From JBKECF01 sp047974375 (GTDB taxonomy: Bacteria; Bacillota; Clostridia; Lachnospirales; CAMZNU01), in contig JBKECF010000020.1 of the NCBI GenBank assembly GCA_047974375.1, positions 1 to 45,100 of the forward strand: 45,100 bases of DNA. The letters are read 5' to 3'. The number at the start of each line of letters is the position of its first letter. Positions within the stretch are counted from its first letter, which is position 1. The notes below the pieces were generated by a model. It was given only the letters and a program-made list of their open reading frames with translations. It was not told the origin of the DNA and did no database searches. Below are positions 17,555-25,403 of the stretch, piece by piece. A program made the position numbers and the translations under genes.

Positions 17555-18241
17555 ATGGATTATTTTGATTATCTATATCCGGATGTTATAAATTGTAAAT
17601 ATGACGTAAGAGTTAATATTTTAAAAATGCAAGGAATTTCAACATTTAAGCTAGATGACGGTGGTTTCTATGTATTGTATTCTGTATATGAAGATTTATT
17701 TGTCGGGGATATTATAATAAGTTTATCGTCGGATATTAATCATAATTCTAGTATTATTAGGTGGCACAGCAGTGGCGTATTAAAAAGAAAAGAAATATTT
17801 CAATTAGAACCAGTGGAAAATAGAAATTTTTCAGGAAAGAATTTGTTGTTTTCTAGTATAGTTGATTTTAAGGAATTTAGCCTTAATCAAATAACAGAAA
17901 GAAATTTTGAAAAAATTTTTATTGATTTAAGAATGAATACAGGTGGCAATATTAATCATATGTTGAAAATTGTCAGCTTATTTATTCCTGATGATACTTG
18001 TATACAAGTGTTAAATTTGGATTCATTAAACATAGAGCATATGAAAGTTGTTAGTAATAAAAAAATCTTTTATAAGGAGTTAATAATTATTAGGGACAGA
18101 ATTACTTATAGCTCTCCTGAAATATTCTGTAAATTTTTTGAAAAACAAAAAAATGTGAAGATTATAGGAGAGTACTTTGGGAAAAATTGTATATATAGAC
18201 GTAATGGTAATGTTTATATAAAATCGCATTTAGTATTATAA
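17555..18241 (+). CDS. Small S41-family (C-terminal processing type) protease
   Basis: 228 residues resembling the catalytic half of S41 proteases. IDLRMNTGGNINHML matches the family IDLRxNxGG; the nucleophile region reads TYSSPEIF (family TASASE, serine kept), and the general-base lysine is kept in GEYFGKN. There is no PDZ domain and no signal peptide, and the C terminus seems short. It starts 6 bases after the broken exporter, so it probably served the RiPP system as leader-removing protease; that role is inferred from position. This is the least damaged large gene of the cluster. Confidence 0.65.
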   Translation: MDYFDYLYPDVINCKYDVRVNILKMQGISTFKLDDGGFYVLYSVYEDLFVGDIIISLSSDINHNSSIIRWHSSGVLKRKEIFQLEPVENRNFSGKNLLFSSIVDFKEFSLNQITERNFEKIFIDLRMNTGGNINHMLKIVSLFIPDDTCIQVLNLDSLNIEHMKVVSNKKIFYKELIIIRDRITYSSPEIFCKFFEKQKNVKIIGEYFGKNCIYRRNGNVYIKSHLVL

Positions 18242-18303
18242 GGGTAGAACATAGTTGAATTGTGAATTTTAAGAAGTTAGGCTGTACTTTTGCTATTTGG
18301 TAT

Positions 18304-18330
18304 AAAAAAAACCCCCTGCAGAGGGGTTTT
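18304..18330 (-). terminator. Terminator of the tRNA-Cys gene
   Basis: Read on the minus strand: AAAACCCC, loop TCTGCAG, GGGGTTTT, then further T residues at 18304-18307. It begins 3 bases after the tRNA 3' end. Confidence 0.88.
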
Positions 18331-18332
18331 AA

Positions 18333-18403
18333 AGGCGCCAACCAGATTTGAACTGGTGATCAGGGTGTTGCAGACCCATGCCTTACCACTTGGCTATGGC
18401 GCC
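18333..18403 (-). tRNA. tRNA-Cys (GCA)
   Basis: Minus-strand cloverleaf of 71 bases. The 7-bp acceptor stem is GGCGCCA with TGGCGCC, discriminator U. The D arm contains AGCCAAGTGGTAAGGC, the anticodon loop is CTGCAAC (anticodon GCA, cysteine), and the T arm loop is TTCAAAT between CCAG-type stems. CCA is not encoded and must be added by the tRNA nucleotidyltransferase. It has its own consensus promoter and terminator. Confidence 0.95.
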
Positions 18404-18418
18404 CCAGCAACAAAGACA

Positions 18419-18447
18419 ATTATAAACAAAATTCTTTTAGTTGTCAA
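18419..18447 (-). promoter_or_regulatory. Consensus promoter of tRNA-Cys
   Basis: On the minus strand TTGACA (18447-18442), a 17-base spacer and TATAAT (18424-18419), about 16 bases upstream of the tRNA 5' end. Both hexamers are perfect, as expected for a stable-RNA gene. Confidence 0.9.
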
Positions 18448-18561
18448 TAGGTTGGCTATAGAAATTTTAATTTTATGTGAAAAACTGTTTTCTTTACGAC
18501 TATACCGTGGTAGAGGCGGAGGTTACCTAGTTAACTCCAAGTTAATTAACGCTTAATAGTC

Positions 18562-18603
18562 AAAAGCAATCGGTTGTATTTATTTACTTTACCGATTGCT
18601 TTT
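18562..18603. terminator. Bidirectional terminator after ackA
   Basis: AAAAGCAATCGGT (18562-18574) and ACCGATTGCTTTT (18591-18603) form a perfect 13-bp stem flanked by A and T runs. It ends the minus-strand pta-ackA transcript 36 bases after the ackA stop. Confidence 0.9.
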
Positions 18604-18638
18604 TTAAATACGCCTTTATTTTGACGCTTATATAAGGA

Positions 18639-19835
18639 TTAGTTTTTTGCTACTAGTTCTTCTGTATCTCTTGCAATAACTAATTCTTCATTTGTAGGAA
18701 TTGCAACAACTTTTACTTTTGAATCATCTGTGGATACAATTGCTTCTTTACCACGCATGTTATTTTTATCATGATCAATAGTTATGCCTAAGTAGCCTAA
18801 GTATTCAGATATGCATTCTCTAGCTTCTCTACTATTTTCACCTAAACCAGCTGTAAATACAATGGCATCTACACCATTTAAGGCAGCAACATATGCACCA
18901 ACGTACTTAGCAACTCTATAGTAAAATGCCTTTAATGAAGTTTTAGCTTTTTCGTCTCCATTAGCCTCGGCGTCTTCAATATCTCTAAAGTCGCTAGAAA
19001 CACCAGATAGGCCTAAAACACCTGATTCTTTATTTAATATATTTTCAACTTCTTTAATTGTTTTTCCTTCTTTTTCCATAATGTAAGGGATAATTGCTGG
19101 GTCTAAATCACCAGACCTAGTTCCCATTATTAAACCTTCTAATGGCGTAAAGCCCATAGAAGTATCTACTGATTTACCACCTTTAACAGCACAAACACTA
19201 GCACCATTACCTAAATGGCAAGTAACTATTTTTAAATCTTCTTTCTTTTTACCTAATATCTCAGCACATCTATTGGATACATATAAATGGCTAGTACCGT
19301 GGAAGCCGTATCTACGTATTTTGTATTTCTCATAATATTCATAAGGAATAGCGTATAAAAACGCTTCTTTTGGCATTGTTTGATGGAATGCAGTATCAAA
19401 TACAGCTACTTGTTTAATATCTCCCATTAGTTCTTCGCAAGCTTTTATACCTATTAAGTTTGCAGGATTATGTAGTGGTGCTAATTCAACACATTCTTTT
19501 ATGGCTTTCATTACATCCTTGTTTATGATTACGGAAGAAGCAAAATGCTCACCGCCATGAACAACTCTATGACCTACAGCGTCTATTTCTGACACATCGG
19601 AAATTACTCCATTTTTTTCGTCTTTTAAAGCGTCTAATACTAATTTAACAGCTATAGTGTGGCTTTTCATTGGTTGTTCAACAATTGTTTTGTTACCATC
19701 AACTTTGTGAGTTAATATAGAACCTTCAATGCCAATTCTTTCTACTAAACCTTTAGCTATTACACTTTCGTTGGACATATCAATAAATTGATATTTTAAT
19801 GACGAGCTACCGCAATTTAAAACTAAAATTTTCAT
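18639..19835 (-). CDS. ackA: Acetate kinase
   Basis: 398-residue acetate kinase, converting acetyl phosphate and ADP to acetate and ATP, the energy-yielding step of acetate fermentation. ASKHA-fold signatures: MKILVLNCGSSSLKYQ at the N terminus, FDTAFHQTMP, GFHGTSHLYVS, HLGNGASVCAV and MGFTPLEGLIMGTRSGDLDP, with the C-terminal FTAGLGENS. I chose the ATG at 19835; an in-frame TTG 18 bases upstream would put the start inside the ribosome-binding site GAGAGG. It lies 71 bases downstream of pta in the same transcript. Confidence 0.98.
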   Translation of the reverse strand: MKILVLNCGSSSLKYQFIDMSNESVIAKGLVERIGIEGSILTHKVDGNKTIVEQPMKSHTIAVKLVLDALKDEKNGVISDVSEIDAVGHRVVHGGEHFASSVIINKDVMKAIKECVELAPLHNPANLIGIKACEELMGDIKQVAVFDTAFHQTMPKEAFLYAIPYEYYEKYKIRRYGFHGTSHLYVSNRCAEILGKKKEDLKIVTCHLGNGASVCAVKGGKSVDTSMGFTPLEGLIMGTRSGDLDPAIIPYIMEKEGKTIKEVENILNKESGVLGLSGVSSDFRDIEDAEANGDEKAKTSLKAFYYRVAKYVGAYVAALNGVDAIVFTAGLGENSREARECISEYLGYLGITIDHDKNNMRGKEAIVSTDDSKVKVVAIPTNEELVIARDTEELVAKN

Positions 19836-19906
19836 ATTTTTTACCTCTCTCAATTAATACAATAAATTATATCTTCCATAAAATGGGAACTATGGGAATC
19901 ATAGGA

Positions 19907-20899
19907 TTACAGGCTAGCTTGTACAGCAGTTATAGCAACTACTCCAACGATATCTTCTGCTGAACAACCTCTAGAAAGATCGTTAACAGGTTTTGCTATA
20001 CCTTGAGTAAGTGGTCCGTATGCCTCTGCTCCAGCTAATCTTTGAGTTAATTTGTAACCGATGTTACCGGCATCTAGGTCAGGGAAAACCAAAACATTAG
20101 CATAACCTGCAACTTTACTGTCTTGAGCTTTTTTTTCGCCAACAGCAGGTACAATTGCTGCGTCAAGTTGTAATTCTCCATCTACTAATAAATCTGGTGC
20201 TAAAGCCTTAGCCTTTTCTGTAGCCTCTACAACTTTAGTTACATCATCGTGTGCAGCACTACCCTTTGTAGAATGAGATAACATAGCGACCTTAGGTTCT
20301 GCCTTTATTAGTTTTTTGAAGGTTTTTGCTGTATCTATAGCTATATAAGCGAGTTCTTCTGAATTTGGATTTTGAATTAATCCACAATCGGAGTATGCAA
20401 ATACACCTTTTTCTCCAAATTTTTCATTTGGCATTACCATTATAAAATAAGAAGATACTATTTTAGATTCTTTATTCATTTTAAGAATTTGCAAAGACGG
20501 CCTTAATACATCGGCAGTTGGGTTTATAGCTCCTGCTACCATACCATCTGCTAGTTCCATTTTAACTAGCATTACACCAAAGTATAGAGAGTTTTCTGTT
20601 AGTAAAGCCAAAGCTTTATCTTCAGTCATACCTTTTGCTTTACGTAATTCTGTAAGAACGTTTACCATTTCACTCATTTTGTCGTAATTTTTGGGGTCTA
20701 TACAAGTTGCCTTGTCAATATTAAAGTCTGGAAATTTAGTATTTATTTCTCTTTTGTTACCTACTAGTATTAAATTTGCCAAACCTTCACTTAATATATG
20801 GCTTGCTGCCTCAATAGTTCTTACGTCTTCTGTTTCTGGCATTACAATTGTTTTTAAATTGTTCTTTGCCATATTTTTCATTTCTTTTAAAAAATCCAA
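19907..20899 (-). CDS. pta: Phosphate acetyltransferase
   Basis: 330-residue Pta, the short form lacking the N-terminal DRTGG regions. It exchanges acetyl-CoA and phosphate for acetyl phosphate and CoA and works with AckA. Family motifs include IVMPETEDVRTIEAA near the N terminus, MVAGAINPTADVLRPSLQI, the segment around LSHSTKGSAAHDDV, and VFPDLDAGNIGYKLTQRLAG followed by GPLTQGIAKPVNDLSRG. The TTG start at 20899 follows GAGAGGAG. The gene has an unusually long leader of about 190 bases, described separately, which may control the operon. Confidence 0.97.
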   Translation of the reverse strand: MDFLKEMKNMAKNNLKTIVMPETEDVRTIEAASHILSEGLANLILVGNKREINTKFPDFNIDKATCIDPKNYDKMSEMVNVLTELRKAKGMTEDKALALLTENSLYFGVMLVKMELADGMVAGAINPTADVLRPSLQILKMNKESKIVSSYFIMVMPNEKFGEKGVFAYSDCGLIQNPNSEELAYIAIDTAKTFKKLIKAEPKVAMLSHSTKGSAAHDDVTKVVEATEKAKALAPDLLVDGELQLDAAIVPAVGEKKAQDSKVAGYANVLVFPDLDAGNIGYKLTQRLAGAEAYGPLTQGIAKPVNDLSRGCSAEDIVGVVAITAVQASL

Positions 20900-21093
20900 T
20901 TCCTTACTCCTCTCAAAGATATGTGTATACTCGCTAATGTTTTTACACCATAAGCTAAATCATTGGTTAAAAATGATTTATCCTTAAGAATTAGACTGGT
21001 ATCATCATGGTTGTTTAGTAGGTGTGGTAGTCTAATTCGCCGTTTAGTGGGAGACAAGGCTCACACTGACGGATGGGTCATTGACTCAAGGTT
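20900..21093 (-). promoter_or_regulatory. Structured leader of pta-ackA (candidate cis-regulatory RNA)
   Basis: On the minus strand the predicted transcript begins near 21093 and has a leader of about 190 bases. It can form a closing stem P1 (CCTTGAG at 21091-21085 with CTTAAGG at 20988-20982), P2 (CCGT at 21072-21069 with ACGG at 21043-21040, then AGTGTGAG with CTCCCACT), P3 (AGTCTAATT at 20997-20989 with AATTAGACT at 21037-21029) and a further hairpin built from AAATCATT/AATGATTT. The P2 region and its 5' flank recur before the FabK-like gene at 29.6 kb. I cannot match it to a riboswitch class that I know. No terminator is seen in the leader, so if it regulates, translation control is more likely. 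Confidence 0.6.
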
Positions 21094-21099
21094 ATTTTA

Positions 21100-21128
21100 A
21101 TTATATAGTTTTTAGCAATAAAAGTCAC
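21100..21128 (-). promoter_or_regulatory. Promoter of pta-ackA
   Basis: On the minus strand GTGACT (21128-21123), 17-base spacer, TATAAT (21105-21100). The -10 is perfect and the -35 matches at 4 of 6 positions. Transcription would begin about 21093, right at the structured leader. Confidence 0.65.
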
Positions 21129-21393
21129 TATTTACTATGTATATAATTCAAATTACTGTATATATAATACTACAAAATACTTTTATTAACTAAAATTTAA
21201 CTTTGTTAGAAAAAAGATTTTTTTTATTCTTATATAAAAAACTATGGTAATTTACCTTATGTAAATATGCTATGCTACGATTTTTTGGTATATTTTTGTA
21301 GTATAATGAATTCGTTGCATAGCTAACTTAAACATTTCAATAATATATTTGTAAAATTTATAGTGTTTAAATTTTTTTTTAATAGTTAATTAA
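21129..21393. other. AT-rich intergenic stretch between divergent pta and csp
   Basis: 265 very AT-rich bases between the two divergent promoters. I see no gene, no strong hairpin and no repeat in it. Confidence 0.6.
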
Positions 21394-21422
21394 TTGACAC
21401 TAATATAGGGATATGTTATATT
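21394..21422 (+). promoter_or_regulatory. Promoter of the cold-shock gene
   Basis: TTGACA (21394-21399), 17-base spacer, TATATT (21417-21422). The leader would be about 37 bases, much shorter than the long thermosensing leader of E. coli cspA. Confidence 0.82.
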
Positions 21423-21466
21423 TATCAAGCATATAAATGCAGTTTATATTTATGTAGGAGGAAAAC

Positions 21467-21667
21467 ATGAAAACAGGTACAGTAAAATGGTTTAACGCAG
21501 AAAAAGGTTTTGGTTTTATTTCTGTAGAAGGTGAAGATGATGTATTCGTACACTTCTCAGCTATTAATTCAGACGGGTTCAAAACTTTAGAAGAAGGTCA
21601 AGCAGTTGAGTTTGAAGTTGTAGATGGCGCTAAAGGCCCTCAAGCTTCAAATGTAGTACGTTTATAA
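21467..21667 (+). CDS. Cold-shock domain protein
   Basis: 66-residue single cold-shock domain that binds single-stranded RNA and DNA and acts as an RNA chaperone. Both RNA-binding motifs are present: KGFGFISV (RNP1) and VFVHFSAI (RNP2), after the start MKTGTVKWFNAEKG. AGGAGG lies at ideal spacing before the ATG. It is monocistronic, as usual for CspA-type genes; a terminator follows about 180 bases later. Confidence 0.97.
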   Translation: MKTGTVKWFNAEKGFGFISVEGEDDVFVHFSAINSDGFKTLEEGQAVEFEVVDGAKGPQASNVVRL

Positions 21668-21846
21668 TTTAACGGTATCACAAAATATCTACACCAAATC
21701 ATTTTATTTACAGATATATACTATTTTGTATGATTAATAGTAAAGTCTGAGGAAAGAGGATTACCTCAATTTATTGGCTTGGTTTATAAAGAATTTCATG
21801 ATGATTATCATACTATATTTTTTATTTAAGAGTTTTGTTTCGACTG

Positions 21847-21877
21847 AAAAAAGTCACGGATTATCCGTGGCTTTTTT
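21847..21877 (+). terminator. Strong intrinsic terminator downstream of csp
   Basis: AAAAAAGTCACGGA (21847-21860), loop TTA, TCCGTGGCTTTTTT (21864-21877): a 14-bp stem with one G-U pair and six T. It insulates csp from the ECF S-component gene. The 180 bases between csp and this hairpin hold no visible gene. Confidence 0.88.
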
Positions 21878-21957
21878 GTCGTGCATTTTTTTATTAAATT
21901 TTATTTATTAAAAAAAATGTATTATAATAATAAAAAAAGTTATATTGAGGAGAAAAT

Positions 21958-22473
21958 ATGAAAATCAAAAATTTAGTTTACACCGCAATTTTAATTGCTA
22001 TGGCATTTATTTTGCCAACAATAACACAGCCTATACCCTATTTATCTAAATATATTTCGCCAATGCATATTCCTATACTAATATGTGGCTTTATATGCGG
22101 CTGGAAATATGGTTTGATAGCTGGATTTATTACACCGCTTTTAAGAGGGGCTTTACTTGGTATGCCCCCTGTTTTTCCCATAGGTGTAGCCATGGCATTT
22201 GAGTTAGCAACCTACGGAGCTATAGCAGGTTGTTTGTATAAATTGTTGCCAAAAAAAGATTTGTTTATCTTTATTACATTAGTTTCTAGTTTAATGGTTG
22301 GTAGAATTGTATACAGCATTGCAGCATTCTTTTTAATGGGTGCACCAAATGGTTTTGTAGTTTTATTAATCGGTACTTTTACAAGTGCTATTTTTACTAT
22401 TATTTTGCATTTAATTGTTATTCCGCCTATAATTCTGTTTTTAAATAAGAAGGGTATGAATTTAAATGATTAA
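21958..22473 (+). CDS. ECF transporter S component
   Basis: 171-residue hydrophobic protein with about six membrane helices. The sequence YTAILIAMAFILPTITQP, then CGFICGWKYGLIAGFITPLLRG, is typical of the substrate-binding S subunits of energy-coupling-factor importers for vitamins and precursors. The ATPase and T subunits are not in this window, so it must use a shared module elsewhere (group II arrangement). Its last 8 bases overlap the following kinase-like gene, suggesting that the kinase acts on the imported substrate, possibly a nucleoside or vitamin precursor. Substrate not determined. Confidence 0.82.
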   Translation: MKIKNLVYTAILIAMAFILPTITQPIPYLSKYISPMHIPILICGFICGWKYGLIAGFITPLLRGALLGMPPVFPIGVAMAFELATYGAIAGCLYKLLPKKDLFIFITLVSSLMVGRIVYSIAAFFLMGAPNGFVVLLIGTFTSAIFTIILHLIVIPPIILFLNKKGMNLND

Positions 22474-23464
22474 TGCAATTAAAGAGCATTTAAGTTTCTA
22501 TAAGGAAATAGAAGATATAGACATAGTAAAGTTAATATACCAAAATAGTTTTGGATTTGGCCATTTTCTAGATGAAAAAAACGGTTTTAAAAGATTAATA
22601 AAGGATATTGAGTCTTCTACAGAAATAAGTGATGTGGAGCCAGAAAAAATAGGGAATGAAATTTCAAGAGTCCATTTAGCTAATTATAAAAATGGAAAAA
22701 AATCAATAAAAAACTTATGGATTTTATTGTATGAATCAAGTTTTATAGAAATGGATAATGCTAAAGAAAATTTTATGGAAAATATAAAAGATGTTAGTTT
22801 ATATTTTAATAGACCTAAGCTTTTAGACTTAGGTGCGAGAATAAAAGAAGATGACTTTAAACCTATAAGCCATAGCCCGAGATACAAAAAGCTTTACAAT
22901 CCTTCCTATCGAATTATAAATAATGGCTTTAAAAGATATGAAGAAATATTAAACTATGTAGAAAAAAATCAAGATAATTTTATAATTGCTATAGATGGAT
23001 CAAGTTGCTCAGGCAAAACAACTTTAAGCAATATTATGGAAAAGTATTTTGACGTAAGTGTTGTTAGTATAGATGATTTTTTCTTACCACCAGAAGTTAA
23101 AAATAGTGAAAGAGAATATAATATTAATTTTCATCTAGAAAGGTATATTGAGGAAGTAATACCATTTTTAGGTAAAGAACCTTTTGAATATGGTGTTTAT
23201 AATTGTAAAGAAAAGAAAATTACTCATAATAAAATTATAGAAAAGAAAAAAATAATCGTGGAAGGTGTTTATTCTTGTTATCCATTAATCAGTGAATATT
23301 ATAATAAGAGTTATTTTTTTGAAATAGATTTCGACACACAAATGAAAAGATGGAATAAACGTAGCCCAAACATACCTAAAGAGCTTATAAATGAATGGGT
23401 GGAAAAAGAGAAAAAATATTATAACGAAATTTTGCATACTAATAATAACATTATCTTTATGTGA
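22466..23464 (+). CDS. Uridine-kinase-like P-loop protein with N-terminal extension
   Basis: 332 residues. The C-terminal half (from about residue 170) is a nucleoside/pantothenate-kinase-like P-loop domain: IAIDGSSCSGKTTLS (Walker A) and VVSIDDFFLPP, as in uridine kinases, followed by IIVEGVYSCYP and a lid-like KRWNKRSP. The N-terminal 165 residues are a separate domain (SFGFGHFLDEKNGF, ISRVHLANYK) that I do not recognise and that is unusual for such kinases. It overlaps the ECF S-component gene by 8 bases. A salvage kinase coupled to import is the best guess. Confidence 0.75.
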   Translation: MINAIKEHLSFYKEIEDIDIVKLIYQNSFGFGHFLDEKNGFKRLIKDIESSTEISDVEPEKIGNEISRVHLANYKNGKKSIKNLWILLYESSFIEMDNAKENFMENIKDVSLYFNRPKLLDLGARIKEDDFKPISHSPRYKKLYNPSYRIINNGFKRYEEILNYVEKNQDNFIIAIDGSSCSGKTTLSNIMEKYFDVSVVSIDDFFLPPEVKNSEREYNINFHLERYIEEVIPFLGKEPFEYGVYNCKEKKITHNKIIEKKKIIVEGVYSCYPLISEYYNKSYFFEIDFDTQMKRWNKRSPNIPKELINEWVEKEKKYYNEILHTNNNIIFM

Positions 23465-23479
23465 TAAATAAAATTGTAT

Positions 23480-23509
23480 TTGATAGAATGCAGATTAATC
23501 TGTTATAAT
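23480..23509 (+). promoter_or_regulatory. Promoter of ade with palindromic operator
   Basis: TTGATA (23480-23485), 18-base spacer, TATAAT (23504-23509). The perfect 12-base palindrome CAGATTAATCTG (23491-23502) fills the space between the two hexamers, an ideal place for a repressor to block polymerase. Confidence 0.65.
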
Positions 23510-23520
23510 TACGTATATTT

Positions 23521-23574
23521 ATACTCTTGTTTTTTATAATGTAGAATTTATTATAAATTACGGGAGTATTTTTT
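23521..23574 (+). terminator. Terminator-like hairpin in the ade leader
   Basis: ATACTCTTG (23521-23529) pairs with CGGGAGTAT (23561-23569, two G-U pairs); inside, TTATAA pairs with TTATAA. T residues follow at 23570-23574. It starts only a few bases after the predicted ade transcription start, so it is either an attenuator of ade or the terminator of the upstream S-component/kinase operon. Confidence 0.65.
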
Positions 23575-23610
23575 AGAATATTTTAGCGGAAATATGAAAA
23601 TGAGGTGTAT

Positions 23611-25392
23611 ATGAATAGTTATTTAGAAAATAAAACAAAAATTTTAACTGACGCTGCAATGGGCAGAAAAAAGGCTAATATTGTTATAAAAAACACATCC
23701 ATTATTAATACTAATACTAGAGAAATAGTTGAAAATATGGATATAGGAATTGTAGAAGACAGAATATGTTTAGTGGGAAACTGCCATAACCTAATAGGAG
23801 ATGATACAAAAATTATAGATGGTACAGGGCTATTTGCATCTCCTGGTTTTATGGATGGGCATATTCATGTGGAAAGTTCTATGGTGTCTATTACAGAGTA
23901 TGGCAAAGAAGTTATGAGGAGAGGTACAACAGCTATTTTTCATGACCCTCATGAAATAGGAAATGTACTAGGTACTTATGGTATTGATTTAATGTTAAAA
24001 GAAGGCGAAAATATTCCTTTAAAAACTTTTTGTACAATGCCCTCATGCGTGCCAGCTGTATTAGATTTTGAAGAGCCGGCACACAAAATAGAAAGTTCAA
24101 CTGTATGCGAGTATTTAAAGCAGGATAATATAATAGGTCTTGGTGAAATGATGGATATGTACGGTGTAATAAATAATAATGAGCATATTCATGAAGAACT
24201 AAAAGGAACATTGGCTGAAAATAAAACCATTACAGGACACTTTACAATACCTACAAAGGATAACGAACTTAACGCCTACATAGCTACAGGCATAAATTGT
24301 TGTCATGAAACTGTAACTAAGGAAGATGCTCTTAAAAAAATGAGATTAGGTATGTATGTGCAAATGCGAGAGGGTAGTGCATGGCAAGACGTAAAGGAGT
24401 TAGTGCCCCTTTTAGTGGAAAGCAATATAGATAGTAGGTTTGCAACATTAGTTTCAGATGATACTCATCCCAATACTTTAATGGAAAATGGCCACATGGA
24501 TCACATTTTAAGGTTATGCGTGGAACTAGGTTTAAATCCTGTAGAAGCTATTCAAATGTGCACTATAAATACAGCTAACTGTTTTAATATTGCTAGAGAT
24601 TATGGCTCAATTGCTCCTGGTAAAGTAGCAGACATTGTGTTATTGAGGGATTTAAAAGATTTTGTAGCTGATTATGTTATTATAAATGGCGAAGTTGTGA
24701 CTAAAGGTGGAAAAATAGTTATAGACATAAAGAAACCTGTATTTAATTCAAAAGAGCTAAATACAATGAATATAAGCAAAACTTTTGCAGCAGAGGATTT
24801 TATAATAGAGTCTGAAGTAGAAAATGGCGAAGTAATAGCCAATGTAATAAATATTATAGAAGTAAAAGCACCAAATTACCATATTAAAGTAAATATGAAA
24901 TCAGAAAACTATATAGTTTCTCAGGATCTAGGCAGGGACATTTTAAAAGTAAGTTGCATTGATAGGCACAATAATATTGATAAAAAAGCTATGGGATTTG
25001 TAAAAGGTTTTAATATTAAAGAGGGAGCAGTTGCCTCAACCGTTGCCCATGATACCCACAATATAAATGTTATTGGCACAAATGATGAAGATATGGCATT
25101 TGCAGTTAATGAACTTATAAAAGTTGGTGGTGGTGTAGTAGTTGTAAAAAATTGTGAAGTTATTGGATTAGTTGAGTTAAAACTAGCGGGATTAATGAGC
25201 GTTGAGGACATAGAAACTACATCACAAAAAGTTTCTACCGTGGAAAAAGGCTTTGAAATTTTGGGATGTGACATAATATCTCCATTTATGACAATGGCAC
25301 TATTATCCTTAGCTGTTATTCCGGAATTAAGGTTGACAAATAAAGGTCTTGTTGATACAGTGAAATTTGAATTTATAAATTTATTTGACTAG
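23611..25392 (+). CDS. ade: Adenine deaminase
   Basis: 593-residue adenine deaminase of the amidohydrolase superfamily, converting adenine to hypoxanthine and ammonia in purine salvage. Metal-site motifs include GFMDGHIHVESSM (HxH), the HDPHEIGNV segment, GHFTIPT and ISDD-like VSDDTHPNT. The C-terminal Ade-specific domain has VASTVAHDTHNINVIGTNDEDM and ends in PELRLTNKGL. Start chosen at ATG 23611 with GAGGTG upstream; a GTG six bases earlier lies inside that binding site. The length is normal for clostridial Ade. Confidence 0.96.
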   Translation: MNSYLENKTKILTDAAMGRKKANIVIKNTSIINTNTREIVENMDIGIVEDRICLVGNCHNLIGDDTKIIDGTGLFASPGFMDGHIHVESSMVSITEYGKEVMRRGTTAIFHDPHEIGNVLGTYGIDLMLKEGENIPLKTFCTMPSCVPAVLDFEEPAHKIESSTVCEYLKQDNIIGLGEMMDMYGVINNNEHIHEELKGTLAENKTITGHFTIPTKDNELNAYIATGINCCHETVTKEDALKKMRLGMYVQMREGSAWQDVKELVPLLVESNIDSRFATLVSDDTHPNTLMENGHMDHILRLCVELGLNPVEAIQMCTINTANCFNIARDYGSIAPGKVADIVLLRDLKDFVADYVIINGEVVTKGGKIVIDIKKPVFNSKELNTMNISKTFAAEDFIIESEVENGEVIANVINIIEVKAPNYHIKVNMKSENYIVSQDLGRDILKVSCIDRHNNIDKKAMGFVKGFNIKEGAVASTVAHDTHNINVIGTNDEDMAFAVNELIKVGGGVVVVKNCEVIGLVELKLAGLMSVEDIETTSQKVSTVEKGFEILGCDIISPFMTMALLSLAVIPELRLTNKGLVDTVKFEFINLFD

Positions 25393-25403
25393 AAGGAAGA
25401 AAA

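Noticed and set aside
12800..18403. Integrative element inserted at the tRNA-Cys 3' end
   Set aside because: The tRNA 3' end does face the damaged region, but I found no repeat of the tRNA end on the far side and no integrase, relaxase or phage gene.
23515..23610. Purine riboswitch before adenine deaminase
   Set aside because: The conserved junction and loop sequences of purine riboswitches are not present; only a promoter, a palindrome and a hairpin are seen.
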